Assembly: GCF_002865645.1 (NCBI RefSeq)
Contig: NW_020194521.1
Span: forward strand, 470,214 to 534,213
DNA length: 64,000 nt
Source: Hyaloscypha bicolor E
Lineage: Eukaryota; Ascomycota; Leotiomycetes; Helotiales; Hyaloscyphaceae
Direction: 5' to 3'
Positions 29,401 through 39,881 of this stretch are shown here, in pieces. Each line of letters starts with the position of its first letter. Positions within the stretch are counted from its first letter, which is position 1. Below the pieces are notes generated by a model. The model was given only the letters and a program-made list of their open reading frames with translations. It was not told the DNA's origin and made no database searches. The translations under genes were made by a program, and so were the position numbers.

Positions 29401-31000
29401 CTATAAGTTTTAATAATCTTTTTAATAACCTTTTTAATAATTAAGAATTATAGATTCTAGTAAAGTTTATTATATTTTTTAAGAACTTTATAATTTAGAT
29501 ATTTTAATAGTATTTTTACTATTATTAGTATTAGAGCTTTAAAATATAGGAAATTCTTTTCTTATTAGGCTTTATATTTAATAGTTTTAATTAGAATAAA
29601 TAAATTAATATTCTTATAAACTTTTTCTACTTTTTTCTAATTAAATATAATTATATTTTTTTAATTTACTATTAATTCTCTAAATATAGCTAGTTTTTTT
29701 TTCTAGTACTAGTTACTAATATTTAATTATTTAAGACATTTCGGAATAAATTATAGATTTCTTAAAATAGTTATTATTTTTAATAAAAAATAGTTTTTAT
29801 ATTTCTTAATATATTTTTATAAATATTCTCTAGCCTTAGATCTTTTAAATTAGTTTAGATATTTACTAGAGCCTTTTCTAATTCTATTATTAGTATTTAT
29901 TAATTAAATTTTCTTATTTTTTATTTTATATATTTCTATAATTAGAAATAAACTATTATTATTATTTTTATTTTTAAAAGCTATAGCTATTTTCTCTAGT
30001 ATTATTTTCGTCTAATTTCTAGAATTTATAACCTTTTTACTTAGCTTCTTTCTATTTAAGTATAAAGAATATCTTTTTATTTAATATTCGAAAATATCTT
30101 TTTTAAGCTTTTATATATTTCAGAATTCTTTCTAGTTTTGGGTTCTAGAATTTATAGCTTTAAAAATATATTTTCTTATTATTAAAAGATACTATTTCGC
30201 TTCTTTTTTAGAAATGTCTTTACTTAATATTCTTTTTATTTTCCTTTTTATTAAATTCGGAACTACTTTTAATAATATTCTAACTAGAGTTTTTTTTGCT
30301 TTAGTTTCTCTAAAAATATTATTAATTTCCTGAATTCCCGAACTTAAAATAAAAGAATCTATAAGAAATTCTAATATCTTTTTATTTCCTCTAATACTAT
30401 TACTAGTTATAATACCAGATTCTATTTTTTCTTTTTCTTTTTAGTTTCTAGTTCTATATTACTTAATTTCTTAACTCTAGAAACTTAATACTTTTAAACT
30501 ATTACTTTCTTTTATTTTCCGGTATTTTTTAAAAATAAAATAATTATAATAATATAAGTATTCTAGTAATTTTTAGAATTAGTAAACTTTCTATTTTATA
30601 AATTATTACTTTTATATATAATATTTATCTTTATTTTTATTAATAGTTAATTAAATAGAATTTTTGAAATTTCTTTAATTAGAAAAAATATATTTTTATA
30701 TTTTATTTTATTTATAATTTTAGCTCTAAGTTTTACTATTTTTATAAATCCAAATTTAATACTAGTAATAATAGACATTTAATAATTTATAATATTATAT
30801 ACTATTCTATTAATACTTTTAGAGATTTTTTTAGAAAGAATATTAACTTTAGTTCTAATATTAATTATTTCTTTATATTTAATATTATTTTATAGTTTTC
30901 GGAATATAAATTAGAAATATAGAAATTATATAATATATTTATAAGCTAGTAATATTCGAATATTAATACTATTACCTTTTATAAGGTATTTATTAGTAAG
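26450..31000 (-). mobile_element. Second RIP-degraded Ty3/gypsy element, minus strand
   Basis: Read on the minus strand in order: reverse transcriptase block with 'FINNIRIK' (equivalent of the 'ADDI.VKGP' box of this fungal lineage) near 29,050-29,100; RNase H segment with 'SGYIKFILFL' (from 'W.LYGVRFVLE') near 28,400-28,450 and an 'ADGLSRR' equivalent near 28,230; integrase core with 'RSLKNPTSKKV', 'RSEFNK' (the DxxPE-type motif) and 'LAYNSK' near 27,150-27,360; and a C-terminal block of the 'GDLVLL.NT.L' and 'LEE...GT' type near 26,560-26,800. gag is presumably between 29.7 and 31 kb. Frames are broken by RIP-type stops. LTRs not located. Confidence 0.8.
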
Positions 31001-34000
31001 TAATAAGATAATAGAATAAATTAGTTAGTTATAAAACTATAGTATTAAATTCGATATAGAACTAATCTCTATTTCTTTTATAAGGTTTAGGGAAGTCCTA
31101 TCTAAATAGGAGGCCCCGATAATATATATATATAATTAGTAATTTATAAGCCTAATACTTATAATATAAATAGTAATTAGTTATAAAGTTAAAGAACTTT
31201 TAATCTCCCTAATTAATACCTGTAATATCCGAGGTTCGTTATATGCTCTTAAGTCACGTGCGACCCTATATATATTATATCTTTAAATTAAATATTTCTA
31301 TTAATATTAAATATCTAACCTAATATTTCTAATTCCTTAAATATTCTATTTATTATATAAGCTATAGCTACTAGTTTTATAAACCTTCTAATTTATCTAA
31401 TTATATTTAATATAATAAAATAGAAAATATTATTTTTAATTTATTAATTTTAGAAGTTCTATATTTATTATAATTAAAAATATACTAGATTTCTAATTCG
31501 TTTTATTTATTTCCAGAAATATTAATATTTATATTTTTAGCTAGACTATTCTCTTATTTATTATTTCTTAAAATAATATTCTTTTAGCCTCTTATATAAG
31601 ATAGCTTTTCTTTAGCTCTAACTCGTTTTTAGAAAACCTTTTTAGTTATTTCTATCTCTTTTCTCTTTTTCCTTAATAAGAAACTCGTTATAATATTAAT
31701 AGAAATATTATTTATTAATTTCAGAATCTGAAAGATTAGTAATTCTAATATAATTTTCTTTAAAATAAAGTAGCTATTTAAATTCCCTAAATATAACTTA
31801 CTTGCTTTTATATATAAATTCCGATTAGCTAGTTTTCTTATTTCTTTTTTATTTAATAAACTAGATATCTCTTATTATTTTTTGGATATTCTTAAATTAT
31901 ATTTTTAAATTATAATTAAATTCTTTTTTTCGGATTTAGGAAATAATTTAATTAAACTACTAGTATTTATTAATAAGAAAAAAAGAAATACTCTTTTATT
32001 TAGGCTTAAATAGGCCTTTATATTATCTTCTATTAAATTAATAAATATATTTATAATTTATAAGCTTTTCTATTAATAAATAATAAAACTAAAAAATATA
32101 AATATATTTTAAATTAATATTATTATTATTATTTCTATTATAATATCTATAGTAAATTCGTTCTTTTAGTTCTAAATTTATATTATAGGCTATATTAACT
32201 TAAATAATATTTTCTAAAACTTTTACTATAACTTTTAATATATTTTTCTTAAAAACCCGAATTATATTTACTAGACTATTAATACTATTATTTCTATTAT
32301 AATTAACTAGATTATATAAATAGATTATAAATATTTTTTTGAATTATAATAATAGCTATATTAAATTATTTTTATAAGTTCTTTTAAGTTATAATAATAA
32401 TAGATAGTTTTTCTAGATTTCTTATTAGCTAGTTAATATTATTTCTCTTAAATTTACTACTTTTAGTAGACTTTATATAATTAGCTATAAACTAGATTTT
32501 CTTTTTATTTATATCTATAATAGCTTTAGGAAATATAATAAAAGTATTAGTTTACTAGAAATATATAATACTATTATATAATTATAATATTAATATATAA
32601 TTTCTAAATTTACTAAGCCTAATAAAAACTAGCTACTAATTGAGTTATTTATATAATATAAGATTATATAATTATTTCTTATTACTTATATCTCGTTATT
32701 TCTAGTTATCTCTATATTATATAACTATTAATAACTATAACTATATTAATAAAATAAAACTAATAAAAAGTAATTATTTTCTAATTTAGAAATTATATTA
32801 TAGATTATTATATTTAAGTATTCTTATTTAAGTCTAGATATATCTGAATTATTAGTAATATTAAAATAGTATTTCTTTTTTTTATATTAATAAAATATTA
32901 TTACTTTTTTATATATTTTACTATATTTATAAATAAAAATATAATCTTTTATTAGAATAAATAATTCTCTTATAAATTCCCGATATTAAATAATTTCATT
33001 TATTTCTTTTTTTTAGTAACTTTTTTAATATTTTATTAAATATATTAATATAAGACTTGAAAGAAATTCCTTTATTCTAGGCTTATATAATAATCTAATT
33101 AAGATAGTTATAGCTAATTTTAAATATTTCCTAATTATATTCTCGGAATTCCTTTAATAAAGCTTTAAAGAACTTGATTTTCTAATAATTTCCTGAATTA
33201 TTAGTATAATATTCTAATATAACCTTAATCTAATTCTTATAAATAAGAGAAATATAATAGATAATTCTCTTTCTTTTAGTATTATTAGAAATATAATAAT
33301 TTTTATATATATTTATATATTATTTCAAAAATATAGAAATATTATTTCCCTAAAATTATAATATTTTAGAAGTTCTTATAAATAGCAGATTTAAATCTAA
33401 TACTAATATATATTTATTTTTAGCTATATTAATTTTAATAATTTCTTTTATAACTAATTATAGAGTTTTTATATTTGAGATTTCTATTAATAATATTTTA
33501 AAGAGCTAATTTCCTGTTTAAATATATCTTTTTATTTAGGAACCGGAATTTAAAAGAAACTAATTAATAATAATAAATAAAGTCTAGATTCGAGTTTTAA
33601 TATTAATAATAATAAAGTAATAGCTTTTTTAGTTTTATTTCTATTATTTATATTTTCTTTTCTATTTTATTAGCTTAATATTTATAATATTCTTTTTTAT
33701 TTTTACTAAATTAGATATATTTAATAGTATTATTAAAAGTAATAATAATAATAATAAATATAATTTTACTAATTTCTCTAATTTCTCTAAATTTTATTTT
33801 TTATTTTTATTTAATATTCTTTTCTTTTTCTAGAAACTTTTCTAAATTATTTATATAATTTCTTATTTCCGATTTCTTTTTAATTCTTATTTCCGGTTTC
33901 TATTTACTATTTTACTTGAAATTAAGGGCATTTCTTATTTCAGGTATTTTTTCCGGATTTAAAAGTAAACTTTATTACTAAAACTAAAACTGCTTTTATT

Positions 34001-34419
34001 TTAGTCTTTATTATAACTAAAAATAATATAATTTTATTTCTATATATTAAAGTCTATTTCTAATTAAGGTTTAACTTATATTATTTTAGTATAATATTTT
34101 CTATTTTATTTTCTTTATTTCTTTTCCTTTTATAATTAGCTTCTATTTTTACTATTTCTATATATTATACTAGTAATTATATTTTATAGCTAATTCGTAT
34201 TCTAATTATTAAATATATCAGAAATTAATATAAGATACTAAAATTAATACTTATATATTTTTAATATTTTAGCCTTAAATTTAAGGTATTATAATAGATC
34301 TTTTTTTCTCTAAACTTACTAAGCTAATAATTCGCTTTATAGAAATCCCTTAGAACTTTATAAGAATATTACCTTAATTATAAAGTTTTAATTTACTTAT
34401 ATTACTTATTATAAAATAT
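31000..34419. other. AT-rich decayed DNA with direct repeat copy B
   Basis: No gene recognised. A less degraded patch at 31,080-31,265 (CpG-containing, with 'gttcgttatatgctcttaag') may be LTR or leader of the minus-strand Ty3/gypsy element. 32,538-32,730 is the partner of the direct repeat at 10,366-10,620. Confidence 0.5.
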
Positions 34420-34721
34420 ATAAAAAGGAAACTATAATAAAATAAAAACTTATATAAAGTATATTAAAGTATAAAACATAATATAATAATAAAATAATAA
34501 AATTAAAAGTATAAATAATAAAGTATAAATAATATATAATATATAAAAGCTTAATTAATTAAATATAAAAAATATATTATTATTTAGAATTATAGAAAAG
34601 CTAGCTTTTTTATATAATTTTTATAAGTTATATATAAAAAACCCTAGTTTTTATTATATAACTAAAATATTAAAACTATTAAAATAAAGCAATTTTAAGA
34701 AAGTACGGCTTGCTATATTAT
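34420..34721. repeat. 302-bp terminal direct repeat (right LTR of the nested insertion)
   Basis: Partner of 14,761-15,062, same length and orientation. The decayed OrsD-like frame resumes immediately to the right. Confidence 0.75.
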
Positions 34722-35703
34722 ACTATTCTTATTATATATTATTTAATAGTAATATATTAATAGCTATTTTATAATAATAAAATAAATAACTAGAATTAAT
34801 ATATTTTCAAAATACTGGAATTTATTTATTTCATCTAATATTCTAATATAGAATTTATTTAAGATATTAGTCTACTATTATATTATTTTCTTATTTAGTA
34901 AAATATTATTATATAATTAGTATATATTTCTTAAAATAGCTTTAGCTATAATTAAAATTTATATAAGATAAGAATTCTTAATATTCTTATTATTTATATT
35001 AAGCTCTTTTTTTAGTAATAGCCTATATAAGCTTTAAATCTTTTTGTTTTTTTAATATAATTAAGTAATATAGAAATCCTATTAAGTTATATAGCTATAA
35101 TATTCTTTCTAACCTTAAATCTCTAATATTCTAAATTATAATTACTTGTTTCTTAAGATTATATTTTATATTCTTGTAATTCTTCTCTAATTACTTAAAT
35201 AATTCTTTTTTAAATTATATTAATAAAATAAAATAATTATTAGATACTAAAAACTTCTTTCTTTTATTATTATTTATAACTATAAAGTAATTAATTCTCC
35301 TATATTCTATAAAATATATCTAAAGCTTAATTTCTTTTTATAATACGGTTTTTTTATAAACTATAGCCTTAATTTAATGAACTAAAGGCATATATTTCTT
35401 TATTTCACGAAAATAATAAATACTATATTAGTATTTTGGCTATAAATAATAAAAGCCATTATAGTAAGCCAAGTACTTAATTACTTGATATTGGCCCTCG
35501 ATTCGAGGCTTATACTCTTTTAGCTCTTTAATTATCCTCAGATTATAGCTATTCAAGAGCTAAACTATAGTCTTAAGCTTTCTACTAGAAAGTCGGTGTA
35601 ATTCTGCCCGTAAGTAATACTCTTGGCTTGAGTACCCAGGAATAATACAGGACTTGCAGACATGGCACACGACTACTTGATGTATCGGGTTATACGAAAA
35701 CAT
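34722..35703 (-). pseudogene. OrsD-like C2H2 protein gene, 5' half, RIP-degraded and interrupted
   Basis: Starts at ATG 35,703 (minus strand) with MFSYNPIHQVVVCHVCKSC and reads left into the RIP block for about 980 bp. The N-terminus has a C-X2-C spaced ahead of a His pair (one now Tyr), as in the OrsD/DUF3505 (PF12013) N-terminal region known from fungal proteins of unclear role. Later stretches are 'ELKEYKPR', 'KKYMPLVH', 'KRKKFLVS', 'KELFK' and 'LEKNYKNI'. Stops are TAA/TAG at former Gln/Trp codons, plus one frameshift at an A-run near 35,035. Its start is identical in plan to the plus-strand copies at 52,155, 52,491 and 52,843. An iteron-bearing leader (35,750-35,875) precedes it. The frame is cut at 34,722 by the nested insertion and resumes at 14,760. 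The protein's function is not known to me. Confidence 0.75.
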
Positions 35704-35749
35704 TATGCTCATACGCAAAGAGAGTTGAATTTGGGACGGAAATGGGGGT

Positions 35750-35875
35750 ATCGGAAAACTGGTGTCTTACCGAATGGTGTCTTACCGGAAACTGCCTTAG
35801 TCAGCGGCGCTCGGGCCAATCGCAGCACCCGCATTCTGGTGTTTTACCGAAACACCACGCTCACATAAGAGGTAG
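35750..35875 (-). repeat. Iteron-bearing leader of the OrsD-like element, CGGTAA-ACACC type
   Basis: On the minus strand it starts at the CTACCTCTTATGTGAG border (about 35,875). It has three spaced copies of CGGTAA(A/G)ACACC, the first inside the perfect hairpin TGGTGTTT-cggt-AAACACCA (35,837-35,857). It then runs into the OrsD-like ATG at 35,703. It aligns with the leaders at 51,984, 52,310 and 52,673, including a shared 'GCTGACTAA.GCA.TTTCCGGT' core. It lies in the 3' end of the ankyrin pseudogene. Confidence 0.85.
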
Positions 35876-37455
35876 GCCCGTCGCTGCACCAATGAAATAT
35901 TGATGTCCTTCTGGGGCCGGTAGAAGAGTAGAACATGCCACATCATATTACCGATTGTCAAATCCTCATAATCCTCGCGTCTGTGGCTCTGCAAGAGGTT
36001 GACCATGCCTAGCTTGGGCACGATGTCTACGGTGTTGAGAGCAAAGGCGTTTATAGGTTCGCTGTTTGATGTCAGAAGTTATCATATCATACTACTGGTT
36101 GACACAACTTACTCGTGACGGTTCCAACATCTCACATGAGGATCAGCGCCTTCTTGCAGAAGAAATTTCGCAACATCCAATTGCAGACATTGAGAGGCTA
36201 CCTGTAATTGTATTAGATAGGGAGGGGAAGTGAGCGATCACTTCCATGAGTCGAGTTGTGTGACGACTCACAAATAATGGTGTTTGACCCTTTGGATCGC
36301 GGTCCCACGGCGAACCTTCGTTTCTCTTAAATAGCGACCTCACACCATCAAGGTTCCCTCCACGGCAAAATTCGAAGATCAAGGCGTTCTCGTCAACAGC
36401 ACGAAAGGGCTATAGAGTACTGCCATCCAGAAGTTGCTTTAGCTGAAATCAACAACCCACGGGTGATCCCAAAAAATCGGCCGGCAGCCCCTGGATAAAT
36501 AATGATAGTATTATCTGCCTCCAACGATTCAAAGACCTCCGAAACCTGGGTGGTTTTTACGATCGATGTTCGCGATTGAGTAAAGACTGTAAAGAGAGCG
36601 GCGTTGAGACTGAACTGCTGTGAAGTTTGGGCGTTACGAACGAGTAAATCGAATGGTCGGGAGGATTTTTGGAAGGGTATGACCTTGTCACCTACTCCAT
36701 TGTTATCCGCCGAAGAACTCGGTGAGAATATCTTTTCCACGGTGACATTTGTTGAGTTCATGGTGAGCAAGGTCTCTTGAGTCGTTTCGGAGTTGGTGTG
36801 AATGGGCACATCGTAGTCGACTTGCATTTTGTTCGTGACGAATCCGAATTCTTGGATCGCTGACTGGCTAATGAGGGAAGTCAATGTGTTTATACTTGTA
36901 ACTGTTTCCTTTTGGTTATATACGGTTGACAAAACGAGCCCGCTGGGAAAGATTAGCGAGAGGTGGAATGACCTAAAGAGTAAGGACGTAGGTCAAAGAC
37001 TTTATTTGAACGAGTTGTAAAGTTGATTTGGCTTCCTCGATGGATATTTGAATAGATTGTATCTCATGTTCGTTCAGGGCGAATGAGAAAGCGCCCCATT
37101 TCCGCCGGAGTCGACTCTTTGACTTGACATTTAGTTGTGCTTGGTGGATGGCGTTCTGGAGCTTCAAGATTTTAATTTGGCAGTTTTGCAGGGCTTTCTC
37201 GGTGACGTTATCAAAGGCAACATGTTTATTGAGCTGCTCGATCTGAGAAAGAACAGCAGCCAATACTTCCAGGTCTTGAAAAAGGGCGCGAATATGAGTT
37301 GGCGCATCTTTGATGGCCTTCCCCAACTCCACTATTTTCTTGATACTTTCTCCTAGTTGAATAGCAATGGAGACGGCAGCGAAAACACCAGATGCGCTAG
37401 AGATGCCGTCCATAGCGAATGATGAAGCAAGAGAGGCAGGTGGAGAGGAATACAC
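35876..37455 (-). pseudogene. Fungal_N (HeLo/STAND-type) plus ankyrin-repeat protein, broken
   Basis: Minus-strand gene of the kind that pairs a STAND/NLR-like N-terminal helical domain with C-terminal ankyrin repeats. These are often linked to fungal non-self recognition (family knowledge; role here inferred). The first coding part (from 37,455, or 37,413 where MDGISSASGVFAAVSIAIQL starts) is a clear N-terminal domain ending near 36,985. A continuing frame spans 36,932-36,393. Ankyrin segments are 'VDENALIFEFCRGGNLDGVR', 'GQTPLF|VASQCLQLDVAKF' and 'LLQEGADPHVR', joined by introns 36,202-36,271 and 36,062-36,112, which splice cleanly. Damage: a 28-nt frame-breaking segment near 36,977-37,004, a frame break near 36,440, an in-frame TAG at 36,410-36,412 where CAG is expected, and loss of the 3' end to the iteron element at about 35,875. 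A heavily spliced live gene is less likely. Confidence 0.7.
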
Positions 37456-37941
37456 TTAAGCACAGTGTGTTAGTGAAGGAGAAAACTTAGCAAGTCGCGA
37501 CGAGTACGCTTCTCGCTGTTACAGGGCATCTTCGGGCTTCAACATAGCCACTCCACTCCGTTGGCGCCTGGGAGTGGTTATGCGAGTCGCCTTTTGGTGG
37601 GTTTCCGATACGCCTCGCTTGTGACCCATATCTCAATGCCACCCAATGAAGAGAAATCCAACAAGCAAGAAGCGTTTCACGAGGCTGCTTGCGATCATTG
37701 ACAACATGGGGGTGTTATTGTATCCCTATCAAGTGCGACCCTGGTGCCAGTCATGTCTTGCAGTAGACCTTGATCTCAAGAACCCAATCCCTTCATGCCT
37801 ATGATTACGTGCCAAGAAGCAAGGCCTGTTGTCCTAACCGGCTGGGATGCATTTCTCCAACCCCTTGTCCTGCTCTCACCACTGGGATCCGCCCAGGGAA
37901 GGAAGGCAAGGCCTCCAAATTTCCAACAAAATGTTGATCAT
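37456..37941. other. Intergenic, no gene seen
   Basis: Normal-GC sequence between the kinase 3' end and the ankyrin pseudogene 5' end, both on the minus strand. It probably holds the pseudogene's former promoter. The small plus-strand frame at 37,795-38,004 has no support. Confidence 0.5.
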
Positions 37942-39356
37942 TCAACCCTTAGGTCGGCCCAGGCCTTTCAACCTGAGATAAACATCACAACCCCAACCGT
38001 ATAAACTCTGTACGGCGATTCCGCCACCGAAGTATTCTGCGTATGCCCTGCCAAGTGGCAGCCCGTACCCCAGACCAGCAATTGAGCTTCCTTCTCCACC
38101 AGCACCAGAAATCGCATTCAGGGCGTCCATGCTCCCACTGCCTGGAGCCTGTCCAGGAAGATCATCTTCTGAGAATGTTGTAAAGGAATATGACCATATG
38201 TTTGGCAAAACCTCTGGACTTATCCCGCCGCCTCGATCGCGAATGCGAATTGTGACCCCAGGAGCCGATTCCTCGAAGGGCTTTATTGGGGGATTATCAG
38301 TGGGCTCTGCACGGGGCAATGCTTTTTCTATGTCAGCGGCGGACTCTGGCTCTGCAGCGATGGTAATGACAACTGGTTCGTGAGATCTGCCGGATTCGAC
38401 AGTTGCGCGGAAAGCATTTTTCAGCAGTTCTGTAATAATGTATTCGAGATGTACTGGGACAAAAGCGAAAGTCGTGGCAGGCTCTCCGTCGATGATCCAC
38501 GTTGGCCGCACACCATATTTGAGTTCGCAGATCTCGGAAACGAAATTCCCACAGGAATTGATGATAGCAGCGGGCTGCAAAGCTGTATCAATGACACCAA
38601 TGTAGGAGGAGTTGTCCACGTCGACAGGGTGGGGGGTTGACTTTGGGTCTTGATGTGGCTGTGATGATATGTGTAGAGCGATATGCTGTTCCGCAATTAA
38701 TCGTGTACCAATTCGAGCCCGCAGATGTTCATCCAAGAATCGCGTCACTTCGATAGGATTGATGTACTTCCTACACTCCAAAAAGCCCCGAGCTAGTGTG
38801 GGTATCGTGTGCGAGTGTGTCTCGACCAGGTCTGCGAGGACTGCTGTGAATCGTATCTCGTCTTCGAGCGTGGTTATGGTCTTTGTATTGTAGGGAAGGA
38901 GGGTCGACAACGAATGCAGGTAGTTGTTGTAGATCTTCGAGATGTTGGGATTCGAGACGACGATGAAGGGGAGGTTTCGAAGAGCTTGTATTCGATGTGC
39001 GAGTCGAATCGGGAGAAGTGAGAGGGTGAAGTTGGCGGAAGAAAACAGCGCTTCTGTGCAGAGGGGTGGTCGTCCATGCCTGTGAGAGGAGATTAGCAAG
39101 ACTTCTGGCCTAGGATACTTTGGCTTTTTTTTTGGCACTTGACTAGATCTGCCAGACTCAGAGCGTGTAGCGGCTGACTTGCGAGGTTTGCAACTTCGTC
39201 GTCGGCGATGGTTGTCGAGCTGGGTGGATGGGACCATTTGTGAGCAGACGGTGAAGGGTGCCGTGCAAAACTCGCAGGGCGTGAGAATGGCCGAGAAGGG
39301 CATTGAGGTAAGATGGTCCAGTCGCAGGGCCGCAATGGCCGGGAGATTAATTTCAT
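37942..39356 (-). CDS. Mitochondrial PDHK/BCKDHK-family protein kinase
   Basis: 451-residue member of the pyruvate dehydrogenase / branched-chain 2-oxoacid dehydrogenase kinase family. These GHKL-fold enzymes phosphorylate the E1-alpha subunit of mitochondrial dehydrogenase complexes and switch them off. Exon 1 is 39,356-39,139, intron 39,080-39,138 (branch GCTAAT, CACAG acceptor), exon 2 39,079-37,942. The splice yields 'LASQPLHALSLADLVK|HGRP', which matches the family better than reading through in the other open frame. The N-terminus MKLISRPLRPCDW is Arg-rich and acid-free, as in a mitochondrial presequence. The helical regulatory domain is about residues 85-250. ATP-site motifs: N-box ELLKNAFRA (about 290-298), G1 DRGGG (354-358), G2 GLGYGLPLGRAY (408-419). 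The family's usual length is about 400-480. Whether it acts on PDH or BCKDH cannot be told from sequence. Confidence 0.9.
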
Positions 39357-39775
39357 GGTGGCATTTGGGATGTTGTGTGAAGCTCCGTTCTGGCGGCGAG
39401 GTCGAGACGGCAGATTTCAAGGAGCTCGGCTCGGCAATGGCTGAGTCCTACATTGAGGGAACTTCGAATTCCCCATTGCAACAGCATCACAATTCGACTC
39501 TTAATTGAGCATGACCCTATGTTCATCTGTCTGCTATGTCTACTTTATACGCAGTGGTATACAGTAATTACATTGGATCCCGTATCTTCAGTCCATCCTC
39601 ATTGCGTCTCTGCCACCCCGTTGCTCTGGACCCCCTTGACATTTGGGGCCTTCTCCATTGTGCTTACTGCATCGGCAGGGAAGTCAACACTGTAGAATGT
39701 CAGCTACTTCGGACCATAAAGCAGGCTCAATGGGCTCTTGGGGCCTTACACAAAGCCTGGGGCAGGGCCCTCGCG
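39357..39775. other. Kinase upstream region, no gene seen
   Basis: Between the kinase start and the left inverted repeat of the transposon. Likely the kinase promoter; I see no clear core element. Overlapping short plus-strand frames (39,453-39,994) run into the transposon inverted repeat and lack domain support. Confidence 0.5.
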
Positions 39776-39820
39776 GTTATCCGTTCCGCTGCCACCAGCT
39801 TTACATGGCCCGTGCATCGG
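39776..39820. repeat. Left inverted repeat of the piggyBac-type element
   Basis: 45-bp sequence whose reverse complement matches 41,783-41,827 at about 40 of 45 positions, with the shared core GGGCCATGTAAAGCTGG. It lies about 60 bp beyond the transposase stop. Whether these are the extreme ends is unknown, because no TTAA target duplication is visible at its outer edge. Confidence 0.8.
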
Positions 39821-39881
39821 AGCGGCTCGCTTAAATTTCAGCCAATCAGAGGGCTGTATTCCATTCCAAACCCTTCGATTT

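Larger units (their letters stand above)
14761..34721. mobile_element. Nested LTR-bounded insertion, about 20 kb
   Basis: Bounded by the 302-bp direct repeats and an ACTATT duplication, and interrupting an OrsD-like gene in matching phase. The interior is too long for one element and contains a complete Ty3/gypsy element (18,601-25,206, +) and a second Ty3/gypsy pol on the minus strand (26,450-31,000). I infer successive nested insertions. Which pol belongs to the outer LTRs is not settled; the minus-strand pol is a candidate. Confidence 0.6.
1900..35400. repeat. RIP-degraded AT-rich repeat block 1
   Basis: About 33 kb dominated by A/T and TpA steps with almost no CpG. Recognisable retrotransposon frames carry TAA/TAG where CAA, CAG or TGG stood and Tyr/Ile where Cys/His/Val/Thr stood, which is the C-to-T and G-to-A pattern of repeat-induced point mutation. 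No intact gene was found inside. Stretches 1,900-5,200, 7,600-14,040, 15,063-18,600, 25,207-26,450 and 31,000-34,419 hold decayed repeat DNA that I could not assign to a family. A tiny GC island (a C-run at 13,866-13,875) is a local exception. Confidence 0.9.

Noticed and set aside
39093..39420. Alternative kinase start reading the 492-codon frame from 39,420
   Set aside because: The spliced form with exon 1 at 39,356-39,139 gives a mitochondrial-type N-terminus and the family phrase ALSLADLVKHGRP; the unspliced frame gives unrelated basic sequence.
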